A stretch of DNA of 64,000 bases, taken from positions 9,200,491 to 9,264,490 of the forward strand of contig NC_090792.1 in assembly GCF_040054535.1 (NCBI RefSeq), in the 5' to 3' direction. Position 1 is the stretch's first letter, and the number at the start of each line of letters is the position of its first letter. Below are positions 52,075 to 64,000 of this stretch, one piece after another. The notes beneath the pieces are model-generated. The model had not been told where the DNA came from, did not search any database, and saw only the letters and a program-made list of their open reading frames with translations. The position numbers and the translations under genes were made by a program. This DNA comes from Antennarius striatus. Taxonomy: Eukaryota; Chordata; Actinopteri; Lophiiformes; Antennariidae.

Positions 52075-55000
52075 ATACAGTATGTTTGACAGCATACATG
52101 TGGGGAGTTTCACGAAAGGAGTAAATGCCTACTGTTGACTTTCTCTCTTGACCTCCTGTCTGCGATGAGAAATGAGAGACGGTGGTGAGTGAGGTCACTG
52201 ATTACTTGTTGCCACACAGGGTCAAATGACTCTTAAATCTTTTGTTTACACATCAACAACCATGATTAGTTTCTGAACCAAGGCTAAGGAAATCTTGGGA
52301 TCACTGTAGAGTATCGGTGTTTTGGGGGGTTTCATGGTCATTTGGTTGGGCGATGTCACACTGAGGGGACTCCAACATAAAGACACCTCACTAAATACAT
52401 AGAATCACTACAAATGATCCAATTTGTGAATTGCAGTTATTATTTTATAAATTCAATCATTTGAATATTTTCTTTCCAGGGTTTGAAGCCATAATGTCCT
52501 TCTATGTTTTCTGGTTTTCAATCATGGTCTTTCCCAATTTTCACCCCCTTGTCATAAGGGAGGAACCAGCAATGAGGGACTGGATTAACGTGTTGAGTCA
52601 CAGTTTAAAGGAGGGGGACATTGCAGTGCTTTTTTTGTTTAATAGCTCCTGCATCTTTCAGGAGCATCTCCAGTTTCATTTGGCCAGAGGCCTAGAACTG
52701 GATGAACAAGTGCCAGATAATTATCCACACCACTGTTAAGTACAAATTGCACAGAGTCTTGAAAGGACTTGCTTACACACCATTTGCATTTGGCTGTTAA
52801 ATTGCCAGTGGCAAACCTTTCCTTTTTACTTTAACAAATTCTACGAAATGAAAAGCTCCAGGAAGAACAACCATGCAGATAACTAAAATAAAAAAAACAA
52901 CAACACTTGGCGCTGATTGTTTATCATGAAACAGTCTCCATTGCACAACGGGTAAAGAGCATGAGTCAGTCTATTCTGTTTTGCAGGTGGCCGGGACAGA
53001 CCAAAGTCATATTTGATGTCCAACGTCAGACTACTCACACCTGAAGAGTGTGACATCATGATGATTCTAAGCTGATAACCCGGCAACAGACCGGCAGTTG
53101 GGGATAAAGGATTTGCTTCTGTTTGCTTTCGCCGCTCTTTGAACCAGAAAACACTGGAAAGAAATCTCACATGAAAGGAGCAACTTGCTGAGAAAGCACA
53201 GAATTGGGGGCACTAGCTCATATCAAAGAGTTTGAGTCACTTCAAGAGCAAAAACCTCCTCTCTAAACATCCATTGACCTGGGGGGGGAAAGGGCGGGGT
53301 CTTGTCTCATGACTTGGTGGTAATTGAAAAGTGATTTTTTTTTTTTTCCTTCTCCTGACTGTTTTTATATTGACTGTGTCTGTCCGATGTATCAGGTGAG
53401 GGCTCCTTCCTGCATTGTTGATGGATAATGAAGTGTGATTAAATATGAATGCTAAGTGTTTGGTGGCTGGAGCCCAAAAGCTGAAACTGGATCTAGTTGG
53501 GCCCACAGGCAGCATAATTAGCAGCAGATGATAGATGCCATTAATGGTGCTTTTCCACACGTTGCTAACAGGCTTCTAAGCCGGACCTCCACGCAGCAGC
53601 AGGCCGCCTTTGAGCAATCCACAGTTAATTAAGCTGCAAACAAATAAATCCTGATATGGTGGTTTGGAACAGTTTTCAACTCCAGAGCACTGGTTGTAAT
53701 CAGCTTTATTTGATGTGTTTAATGATCAACTGTGATTAAATATTAAGCCATTTGTTGAATTTATCCAATCTTTTTATCTTATTAAATGAGGATTTCATGT
53801 TAAAAGCGTGACATAAATGCACCAGAAAAAAAATATATCAGCATTTCAAAGCTTTGAAGTGCCAATGTGGTGCCTTGAGTAGTGAAGAAAGAGCCTTTGT
53901 GTGTGTCTGAAGGGCTGTGTTTGCTTTTCAAGGCTCTTTGGATTGTCACAACCCTGGTGTGAGATTGACTCATTCATCGCGAGCAGTCTCCAAGTCTTCT
54001 TCCTCTGCTTCTCTGCTGCTCGGCCACGGACACCGCTGTGCTGCATCACTTCAGAGAGAAAAATAAAGACGTGTCCACAGCTGTTAGCACATGTCTGCTT
54101 TGAGGTGCCGTATCTGTACTGTGTGAAGCAGATTAAACAGGGTGCCATTGTGAAGACTGTAGAACCGACCAGCTCTCCCACACAGTTATCCAATGTTATC
54201 CGCTGTGTGAACGTTAATGAGCATTGTTGCACATAGAGCATTGCGTTCTCCAAAGAGTGAGCAGAACAGCTTGATGCGCTGGTCAGTCTCATTAAGTAAA
54301 GGCCGGAGTTTTCCAGACGACTTTATGCCTACGGATAGCCGAGGGGCAGAATATTGGAGAAACTTGAAGACAGGCTCTGTCTTTCAATTGATTCTTCTCG
54401 TTTGACTTAAAAGCATCACCTGCATGAATGACTGGATTTCAATGCGTCTCATCTGTAATATAAACTACAGTGCATCATGCAGCGCTATGCTACACTGCCT
54501 GCAGTGAAGATCAGCGCACAAATGCAACAATAGATCTGAGTCTCAGTTTTCTTCTTTTCCCTCTGAGGGATGGAATAAACATGTCTGTGCTGCATATTGT
54601 GCACTGACATGGAGACTGTGGTTCTGTGGTTAGTATCACAAAGTAACCACAGGGGTCAGGTAACTCAAAGTTCAAATAGCCAGTAAGAACAAATGACGCT
54701 GATGCAGATTTAATGCCAAAAAGCTAACAAACTGTTACACTGTTTATTTTCAACCAAACAACCACAATTTTTACATTACTGTATACATTACAATAAATCA
54801 CATTTTTGAAAAAAAGTCTTATTTGTGAAATGCTTTATTCCATTCTAACTAAGGAAGCTCTGAACACATCTCTCATTGACAGATGTGTTCAGGCGGCACA
54901 AAAGGCTCACCCCTCATATTTCTACCTTCAAGCAACTCTTCTCATGCCAGACCTGTTTTATTACTGCATCGATGTAAAAAACGGAAGCACCTCACTTTGT

Positions 55001-56655
55001 TATCAGAGAACATGAAGCAACCTAAACTTCTTTTCTAAAATCCCCCAGAGACCCAGTGCTTATTACATCCATCCAGCTGGGGTGGCTGCTGACTGATGGG
55101 TGTTGGCAGTGACTCAGTTGTGGCTCCTGAGAGGAATGAATCCTGATTAGTCGTCACCATTGTTCTCCCTACACTGATGCACAATGATGATATGACTAAG
55201 GGTCAGCCAGGGGTCCTAGAACATGTTGAACGCATATGCAGGTTAGACAAGTTGGTTGAAGGTCCCTGCTTGCAACTGATGACTCTCATGACCCAGGGTG
55301 CACATGCTTAAATGGGCTCTCACCCTTAAAGTCAGAAGCGGTTTTACTTAAAGTGGCAGATCGCAGTTCCCTGTCCATCAGTGACACTAATAAAATTGGT
55401 TTAGTCTGAGCTATCTTTTATTGTGCTGTTTTCTGAGTTACTTTTTGGTCAATTTTAGCCTTAAATGGGCAGGGATGGCCAAGAAAAAAAAAGAAATGCA
55501 GCAAAGAGATTTGGGAAGATGTGACAAAAGGCTTCAGGTAGAACTGACCTTGCTCCTGTGGCTGGTGGAGTATAGCTTTATTATACAGTAGAAGGTGAAC
55601 ACACTACTGACATAAATTCACCCTTTCATTGAGCTTTCTAAGAGTTATAATTGTGTCATATTTGCAGAGTTCTGGAAACTCACCTCAGCAAACTAATTAA
55701 TGCTAACCAAACCTTAGCAATACTATGTGTAACTTGCTGCAGGTTATAACGTCACACCACTAAGCAAATACAAGGCAGACTGTGGAACCAAGACATAGGA
55801 CTAGTCGTGGTAAACTTTATTTTCAAATGTACCATATAGAGTAGAGTATAACTAATATGCACGATATACAGCACAGATGAAATTACAGTCCTCTCAGACC
55901 CACAGGCAGTGAAAAAACACGAAAGAACCGCTCTAGCGGGAGAGAGAGGAGACATTGCGTCTGCACGCGTGCCATCCTATCCTATCCCAAAAAGGTTTGT
56001 CGCGGTGAAACCCAACAGAACCCTCCAGAGCAAGCATAAGTGACAGCGGTGGGGAAAAACTCTCACATTGAGGAAGAAACTCCAGGCAGGACTCAGACTC
56101 TGGGGGGCGGTCATCTGTCTTGACTGGTTGGGTGGGAAAGGAAGTATACTGGGGATAGAAACAGTGCAAGAAAAAGAGAGGAGACAGAGAGAGACAGAGT
56201 GGCAGATAGGCCAGATAGAATTTCCAGTCGAAGTTGTGCTGTAGTTGCTGAAGTGGGAGTGGAATTTCCAGGCATTTGGATTCCCTGTCTTCCATAATTG
56301 TTCCCCACCAAAGAACAAAGACAGGTGCAGTATCTTGCGTGGAAAAAGCCTCCCACCCCCCAACAATACAGTACTCACTTCCGGTTTGATCTTTCATCAA
56401 CAGGGACTGTACATAAGTTATCGGAGTAGAAGTGGGGGTAAATGATTTTAACTTTACTCTCAATGAAAGAAAGCCGATTAATTAACCAAAAATTTGAGGT
56501 GGTAATTGCTCTGCTTTATGTTGACCACTTAATCTAGACTTAATCCAGAACGCTATCGCAAAAAAAAATTACTTACTAAAATGCAACAAATCTACCTCAG
56601 CAGTTTACATGGTTAAAACAAGCAGAAAGTGTGGAAAAACAAAATAAACAAGCAA
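52075..56655. other. Gene-free interval with candidate enhancer-like block
   Basis: No exon supported. The longest frame is 148 codons, minus strand, 53,846-54,292, unrecognised and overlapped by an opposite-strand frame. A non-repetitive block at 53,360-53,640 has several homeodomain cores (cataattagc, ccattaatgg, cagttaattaagc) and an E-box CAGATG. Confidence 0.4.
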
Positions 56656-56659
56656 TATT

Positions 56660-56792
56660 CCGCGGTGCACTGGCGTCATGCCCGGGGTGTCCCCCGCCTC
56701 ACGCCCTATGCTGCCGAGATAGGCTCCGGCTCCCCGTGACCCGCTGCGGCGGATATAGCGGTGGTAATCTGAAGATGACTGACTGATTGACA
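56660..56792 (+). repeat. SINE-like repeat, 3' fragment (copy 6)
   Basis: 'gcactggcgtcatgcccgg', 'cccccgcctcacgccc', 'gagataggctccggctcccc' and 'gacccgctgcggcggata' are followed by a GATGACTGACTGATTGA tail. It is the least diverged of the copies in its 3' half. Confidence 0.8.
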
Positions 56793-56920
56793 AGGAATAT
56801 TTGGTGTCATACCAGGCTAGAGTGAAAAGATGTGCAGAGATGCTAACACACTCCTACCCCTCTTCAACGATAGAAAGGAACCTTTTTCTGGCAATTTTTT
56901 TAGATTACTTTTTTGTTGCA

Positions 56921-57217
56921 TTTACGCCTTCCGTCCACACGAAAATGCAGATATCCGGAACAAAAACGCAACTTTTTGAAAACGCAGGCGTTTTGTGACA
57001 ACAAAACACGGAGGATTCATATTGGATAAAACTTGACTCAATACTGCCACCACATGGTTTGGCATGCTTATAGCCGTCTTCAAAAACGCACTGATGTGTT
57101 TACGTGTTAATGGAGATTTTTTTGAAGACGCTGTCGTGTGGACGCGAATCATTTTTGATGCGTTTTCAAAAAGTTGCGTTTTCAAAAACATCCCTCATTG
57201 TGTGGACGGGGCCTAAA
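56921..57217. mobile_element. Foldback MITE with 'gtccacac' ends
   Basis: The outer ends tttacgccttccgtccacac and, on the opposite strand, tttaggccccgtccacaca form an imperfect inverted repeat. Inside, 'aacgcaactttttgaaaacgc' (from about 56,965) is matched exactly in reverse complement at 57,161-57,181. The frames on both strands here are shadows of this palindrome. No transposase. Superfamily not assigned. Confidence 0.8.
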
Positions 57218-57219
57218 CC

Positions 57220-58518
<1,299 letters not shown>

Positions 58519-58519
58519 A

Positions 58520-60400
58520 TGCATAGCTCTTCACAAACAGCTTTCTGATGTAACTTAGACTGATGCCTGCCCCCCCCCCTCTCTCTCAGGGTTCTCAGGC
58601 ATCCAAGGGAACCTATGTGTGAACACTTACCATTCGCAGTGCAAAAACAAGTCAATGATTATAAGGTTTAGTATGGAAGAAAGGCAAAGAGACATCAGCA
58701 CATCATACCAGACACTGCTGTCTGTAAATGTAATTTCTATTTATGCAAAGTGTACAGCTGGAATTTGAGAGTGTGGCATTAACACAAATTCACAACACTC
58801 ATGCCAATAGACATGATTTAAGTGGTTAAGTCAACAATGTGATGAATGTATAATTTATGCTCCTATATGGGTAAAAGCTGAGGTGCGTTTATCCATATTC
58901 ATTATTTATGTTATAGAGGCCTGTGTAACCCACTGAGAGCTGCATTATGGCCTCAATAATTCCTGCAGCTGCTCTCACTTGTATCACAGACTGATGTTGG
59001 TTTGTTTTCTTAAGATATATATACTGTTATCAATATTGTATAGGCACACATTTATCTTTGATAATTCATGTCATGACTATATAATAAGTCAGTAAAATGG
59101 CATCAGAGCTCATTTTACTGTGACCTGTACATACAATGTCTATGAAATTGACTTCTTGTCAACAGACCTCTATTGTAATTACAGGTGTTTTCTTTATGGA
59201 CTCTTAAGCAGGAGTTATATATCTTTTGTTTGTCTGGAACACAAAAGAAAGCTTCAACTAATGATCCCACATGTTTGCGCCTTTTGCTGTTTACCATGGT
59301 CACTCAGGCAAGAAGTGATCAAATTTCCAATATCACAGTGAGCTAGAAAACCAATACCCCCCTCCATGGTGCACCCCCACCCCTTTGGGGAGGCTGCAGG
59401 TGTGCCAAAACTAGAGATCTATCCAATTCCAGAGGACAGAGGGGGCAGAGACCCATGACTTCTCACACAATTCAGCACTAGGATGTGATCACAGCTGAAG
59501 TACAGAAAGATAAAGAGGTGTTGGGGGCAGGGTGATGGCCTGTGAGAGAATGCAGAGGGCAGGCCTCGGCTCCAGCTGTCCAAGGGTTTATTGATCGGTG
59601 ATTACCCTGAGGGGGAGGGGCACTTCACCAGCACTTTTCTGACTTCCATAACAAGAGACATGCAACTTGTCAGCTAATCATTAACTATAATATAAAAACA
59701 AATGTTTTCTGAACTGAAAATAATTTACAAATTTTGATTATAGAATTTTAATAAATACAATTTATTAGTTTGGGGAAATAGAAAAAATAAGATTTTTCTG
59801 ATACACTGCAGGCCTGAATATTTTCATTATTTGAATGAAAGTCTACTTGGTTCCCTTTGCAGCTACAAATACTTTGTCATTAACTTGAAAAAAATCTGAC
59901 AATGTTAAAAGTGATTGGGTGTCATGAACGTTTGGTGGCTTCTGAAAGACTCACTGCTAAATAGTGATTTTATTTACATGTTAGCAAATAATCTCATATA
60001 ATATTTAAAATGTATGTTCTCAAGGCTTTTCTATAACAAGCGTTAACACAGTTTATTGTGACAGACAAAGACTCAGCAGACCTCTACGAGGGCTTACTGA
60101 AGGATGTCAAAAAATTTAGCGAGTAATTTCATGTTGACTTTACTTGAACATGTTTGGGCATATTAAAAAATTTAAATGTGTAAAATGTCACAGTAAAATG
60201 CAACATATAAAATCAAATGCCAACTTCATTTCCCCCTCACAAAAACAAGGTTTTTTGCATCAACATTATTGATCATTCTGATACTTTAATAACATGTAGT
60301 ATATCATAGTATGCAGTATATTTATTAATTCTTCTTATTCTGTTTGTGGAGCCAAGTGTGCTTTTGTCTGTCTAGTGAATTTCCCCTTTTGAAGAAGGAA
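58520..60400. other. Spacer upstream of bmf
   Basis: No exon supported. The 59,360-59,660 part is non-repetitive with a raised GC content and may be regulatory; the rest is AT-rich. Confidence 0.45.
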
Positions 60401-60407
60401 TGAAGTA

Positions 60408-60457
60408 CTATTCTATTCTATTCTATTCTATTCTATTCTATTCTATTCTATTCTATT
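60408..60457 (+). repeat. Pentanucleotide (CTATT)10, an ATTCT-type repeat
   Basis: Ten perfect CTATT units, 50 bp, about 600 bp before the first bmf exon. It is the same motif class (ATTCT/AGAAT) as the human SCA10 repeat, which is known to unwind easily. No function is implied here. Confidence 0.97.
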
Positions 60458-60559
60458 ATTTAACACTGGTGATAGTTTCGTCAAAGTATAAACTGAAATT
60501 CTCAACGTTTTTAATAAATACTTTAATTTTAATAAAACATATTACATTACTGATAAACA

Positions 60560-61060
60560 TGGAAAGTCTCTTTCTTTACGTTGGCCACGTTGGCCACGTC
60601 AAGCGCTTTGTCGACCCCTTCCATGGTTTGCGGCCAGATGAACTCACCGACAGTGGGTCTCGTGCTACTGGGAATTTCCCGTCCACGTGTCTGAATACGA
60701 GATGAGGAAGGCGGGACAAAAACAAACTCAGCGATTGGCTACAACGCTTAAATGCAAATATATCTTAAAGGGGCAGGTACCGTGATCGCTGAGTATCTAT
60801 GCAATTGACCGAGAGAAATGGTGGTGGCTTTAAGGCGGGTTTATTTACTAACTTTCAGCACCACGCCTTGAGGGGCGGAGTCAGTTTGGAGCTGACGTCG
60901 GCGAAATGAAACCGGCTTGTTGCGGTTTATCTCTCAGAATGGAAGTAAGCGCAGTAGTAACACGGACTAAACGCGCCTGACTCGCTAGGATTTTGAGCCC
61001 GTTGTTCTTTCTTCAGAGTTAGAGAGAGGCATTACAACGAAGCCTGTCTTTGTGGTAAGT
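60560..61060 (+). promoter_or_regulatory. bmf: CpG-rich promoter region of bmf
   Basis: CpG density rises abruptly from about 60,570. Recognisable sites: an NF-kB palindrome GGGAATTTCCC (60,670-60,680), an E-box CACGTG four bases later (60,684-60,689), an inverted CCAAT box ATTGG (60,734-60,738), an octamer ATGCAAAT (60,752-60,759), a GC box GGGGCGG (60,872-60,878) and a CRE-like TGACGTCG (60,893-60,900). The region ends in a 5' UTR exon with a strong donor. No protein frame is present, consistent with a promoter and leader. Confidence 0.65.
60950..61054 (+). other. bmf: Non-coding first exon of bmf (5' boundary uncertain)
   Basis: A near-consensus donor GTG|GTAAGT places the exon end at 61,054. 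The start is set only by the CpG-rich promoter context. There is no ATG-led frame leading into the coding exon, so this is leader sequence. The next exon begins at 62,787 after 'gctacctttcag', giving a first intron of about 1.7 kb. Confidence 0.55.
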
Positions 61061-62786
61061 TCCTCAAAAACATTTTAAGCAAACCTTGCTCCTCATAGGT
61101 TGGCACCATTTGCCTGTACGAGCTGCAGCTTAACGCGACATCCGTGTCCTTAAAAACAACGTGCCCTTGTTGTCGTTCACACAGTTGCAACATCTTCAAC
61201 CCTTTTCGACATTTGACCTATATTTTACTGAAATGACTGGTCAAAGCTGTCCAAATTAAACCATGCGTAATATAATTCTATTTTCTATTCATAGTGTGGT
61301 TCGAATCGTACCGGGTTTGCCGGTTCACGGAGTCTGGCGGCGGATGGACTTCAGACCGGTGTGTGTCCCGGTCTCGTCTCGGCGCTCAGTGACCAGTTTT
61401 TTTCTAGAGATCACAATAATCGACACCCACTGATGACGCATTTTTCTCAAAAATATGTTTAATTGTTATATTTATATTCCATCAAACATAATTCATGTGT
61501 CATACCTTTATAATACTTGTACACACTTGAATCTGACGATTTCTTACACCGATTTTGGATAGAATGATCGCTAGATTCTGTTATTTCGTTTTTCATATGA
61601 GGTTAATGTTGTCAAGATAATTAAAAATATTGCGAGGTGAGACTCTGGATGTCATTGGATTGAAACCGTGTAACTAAGCAGCCTCACACACCGCCACAGC
61701 CGCCTCAGCCCCGCGGTGAGTGTGTCTGCAGCAGGGGGAGCCACAAACACGCACCAGCTCACCCCCAGGTCTGAACCTTCTCATAGAGCACTGAACCACC
61801 CCCCCCCCTGATCCATCCATGTTCTTACCCGTCTTTTGTCAAAACAAAGCATTAAGTGGTTTTACACACAGGGTTTATTGTGATGCACGCAGTATATTGT
61901 GGGGTCTGGGCATGCTAGACAGGCCAATCTGCTTACCTTGGGTGAACAAATGAAAACTTCTCAGGGCGCTGGCATGCTGACAACCAGAGTAGGGAGAGTG
62001 GTTTAGGATTTTCCTCAAAGACTGTCATTACCCTTTTGCTGTGGATCCTAATTTGGATGTGTGGTAGTAGTCTAACCCTATATTACAGCTCAACAGCGAC
62101 TTTGGGGTGAGCTTTTTAGCCAACTAGAATTTCACCCACATTTTGATAACTCTTTGACCCACCATAAGGTCCTGGGTTGATTGCAGTCCATCACAGACAC
62201 TGGATAGATTCCTAAATCCTCCTTGAGAGTCCTACCCTCCTGCCTAAATAATATTCAGTCATGCACTTCTTCCTTTAAAGTAATCATGCAGTGTAAATTG
62301 CAATTATTTGCATGTGAAGAACAAGATATTAGTCTTGATAGGTAGTAGTAATTGTTTAATTATTTAAAAAGACTCCTGCCAGCAGGTCAACAAGCCAGTC
62401 CAACTCCAGTGTATGTAAATGGAACTCTACCCAGTCCCCTTACCACTGTGAACTGTGTGGTTTCATCACTGAGATGCGCACAGCCATTTGTCTAAATAAG
62501 CACTAAGCACTCAACCACAAATGAGGGCTGACCATTTGCTCATTTTCCCAACTTGTCCTGTGTGGTTTTATCGATTTGAGGGCATTCTTCATAAACCAGA
62601 CAGGCTGTCTATAATGAAAATGAACACATTGACAGTAACAAATGTGTGTGAGATCATCTCTTCAGTGCAAACGTACATTGTGTGACGCAAACACTTTGGA
62701 TGTCTTCGATTTTTATGCTCATTTGAAGAAAGATGTTGGAACCTTAGCAGTAAGGGTTTTTCTTTTCTGTGTGTGCTACCTTTCAG
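61055..62786 (+). other. bmf: bmf intron 1
   Basis: Bounded by the GTAAGT donor at 61,055 and the acceptor ending at 62,786. It includes a GC-rich part (61,290-61,420 and 61,680-61,810) and a C tract near 61,798-61,808, but no coding exon that I can support. Confidence 0.55.
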
Positions 62787-62811
62787 GCTGTTCATCTCAT
62801 ATTGACCCCGT

Positions 62812-62983
62812 ATGGACGATGAGGAGGATGATGTGTTTGAGCCGGACCCCCATTGCTGGCGCACCACATTCCAGGAGATAAAGTGTCAAGACCGGGGCAC
62901 TCAGACACCTGGCCTTGCCCTGGCACCGTACAACGGCATGCTGCCCTGTGGAGTTGCAGAGGAGCCCAGACCACTCTTTTACG
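62812..62983 (+). CDS. bmf: Bmf (Bcl-2-modifying factor), first coding exon
   Basis: BH3-only pro-apoptotic protein. In mammals Bmf is held on actin-myosin V complexes by dynein light chain and, when released, binds and neutralises pro-survival Bcl-2 proteins at mitochondria. This exon encodes residues 1-57 plus one base of codon 58. It shows the acidic start EEDDVFEPD (4-12), the dynein-light-chain motif DRGTQTP (27-33, mammalian equivalent DKATQTL) and the Bmf signature MLPCGV-EEP-LFYG (43-58). The exon starts at 62,787, with a 25-nt leader before the ATG at 62,812. The donor is ACG|GTGAGG at 62,984. The N-terminus is shorter than in mammals, lacking most of the sequence between the acidic start and the dynein motif. 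Identity is secure from the combined motifs. Confidence 0.92.
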
Positions 62984-63560
62984 GTGAGGCTGATGACATG
63001 CTTTATGTCAAATGAGAAAAAGGAACACTGCCTCGTACGTGATAACCAGTGTTATAAAAGTCTAGCTCCAAACTATTATGTGAGACTCACTGTGAGAAAC
63101 GGGTAACAGTGTTGCTGGCCTGATCTCATCCCTGGCGCCTGATAGTCGTGATCACAGTGGCTTTTATGGTCTGTTATGGAGTGTGCCCAGCTGCTTTGTT
63201 ATTGAAAAGGCACCAGACTGGCATTGAAACTAAAAGGACATGACAGATGTGCTTACCTGCGTAAGCAGCAACTGTACAGAGAGCTGATTATCACTGATAG
63301 TGAAGTTAGGTTGGCGCCATACGCAATTCATAATTCCAAAGTAGCTCCATGACAACTGACTGACCTGAAAGCTGTCTCGTGTGAGTTCTGGAACTTCCTA
63401 CATGACTCACAATGTTTGATTTAACAGAAGCACAACAAATGGGAAAGCAGTATAGACATAACAGTAAAGAAAAACAGTCCGGTGTCATCACTCGTTTTAC
63501 ATTTTTATGCAGAACACTTGTGTTGAGCAAATACTAAGTCTCAGCCTTGACACTCAACAG

Positions 63561-63763
63561 GCAACGCGGGTTTTCGATTGCACTTCCCTGCACATTTTGA
63601 ACTTGTTGGGGATCAGGAAGTGAGGCGAGAAGAAAGTGAAGGGGAGCGAAACGGGATGGAGCACCTGCCCCGGCAGCGACGAGCAGCTCGCAGTGTGGAA
63701 GCCAGCATTGGCCAGAAACTCCAGCTGATAGGAGACCAGTTTCACCGCGAACACCTACAACGG
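63561..63763 (+). CDS. bmf: Bmf, second coding exon with BH3 domain
   Basis: The acceptor 'cactcaacag' puts the exon start at 63,561. It completes Gly58 and continues NAGFRLHFP, matching the mammalian GNAGYRLPLP block. A charged variable stretch follows (about residues 75-100, rich in Glu and Arg). The BH3 helix IGQKLQLIGDQFHREH spans 107-122, with Leu111, Gly115 and Asp116 as the conserved LxxxGD positions. The donor CGG|GTGAGG ends the exon at 63,763 in phase 0 after residue 125. The frame stays open past it for about 20 codons, but that tail has no Bmf similarity. The final exon, which should encode the short hydrophobic C-terminal segment, is beyond position 64,000, so the gene is incomplete here. 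Confidence 0.9.
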
Positions 63764-64000
63764 GTGAGGAGGAAATGTGCTGACTGTACAAACGCATTAC
63801 AGACACTTTGGTCTCGCAGTAGATAGCAGCACACAAGTACAAATGGTTAATAATACACCCAACAACAATGCCTCCCTCGGGCTCCGTTCATGAAGGATGG
63901 TGGGTGGGTTTTTTTTCCCTGATGCATTAGACAGTTCTCAGATATGTCTAATAGATGGTTATCTGTGATTGTCTCAGGTAAACACATCTCTTCCTCATTA
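63764..64000 (+). other. bmf: bmf intron 3, truncated by the window edge
   Basis: Begins with GTGAGG at 63,764. No acceptor followed by Bmf-like C-terminal sequence is seen before the window ends. Confidence 0.6.

Noticed and set aside
53846-54292. 148-codon minus-strand frame
   Set aside because: No recognisable domain, an overlapping 111-codon frame on the other strand, and no convincing splice sites. Compatible with chance.
56922-57191. 89-codon minus-strand and 77-codon plus-strand frames
   Set aside because: They lie within the foldback MITE and mirror each other because the DNA is palindromic.
63764-63826. Read-through continuation of the bmf BH3 exon to a stop at about 63,824
   Set aside because: CGG|GTGAGG is a good donor in the expected phase, and the residues after it do not resemble the Bmf C-terminus. 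An alternative short isoform by intron retention cannot be excluded.

Overview
This window is vertebrate nuclear DNA, almost certainly from a teleost fish and probably a percomorph. The signs are a tandem pair of CYP1C-type P450 genes (a subfamily absent from mammals, with uninterrupted coding sequence), a Bmf gene with vertebrate exon structure, long (GT)n, (CA)n and (AT)n microsatellites, and several fish-type dispersed repeats. There is nothing prokaryotic here: no operons and no CRISPR array. Most open reading frames in the window are chance frames in AT-rich DNA, antisense shadows of the P450 genes, or translated microsatellites. All calls are by eye, without database searches.

Layout. 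1-13,200: gene-free DNA with a few SINE-like repeats and the 3' tail of an RTE-type LINE. 13,256-18,407: two minus-strand CYP1C paralogues in tandem, about 2.0 kb apart, each a single coding exon with all catalytic P450 motifs. They probably encode ER-anchored monooxygenases of the aryl-hydrocarbon response family. Between them lies an unassigned minus-strand ORF (15,809-16,174) with a good splice acceptor and a poly(A) signal. 18,700-60,500: about 42 kb with no gene I can defend. It holds DNA-transposon relics of at least five kinds (TTAA-flanked, pogo/Tigger-like, long-inverted-repeat, hAT-like, and a Tc1/mariner-like element with TA flanks), SINE fragments, a second LINE tail, large microsatellites, and some non-repetitive blocks that look like candidate conserved non-coding elements. 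60,550-64,000: a CpG-rich promoter, a 5' UTR exon and two coding exons of bmf on the plus strand. The last coding exon lies beyond the window.

How the genes relate. The two P450s are a local duplication. Their N-terminal thirds are almost identical at DNA level while the middle is about 65% identical in protein, which suggests partial gene conversion. Bmf is a BH3-only apoptosis activator with no functional link to the P450s apparent from the sequence. I found no convincing novel multi-gene system. The most useful leads are the inter-CYP1C ORF, the mosaic similarity of the P450 pair, the lack of dioxin-response cores near one of them, the bmf promoter motif cluster, and several intact-looking inverted-repeat elements.
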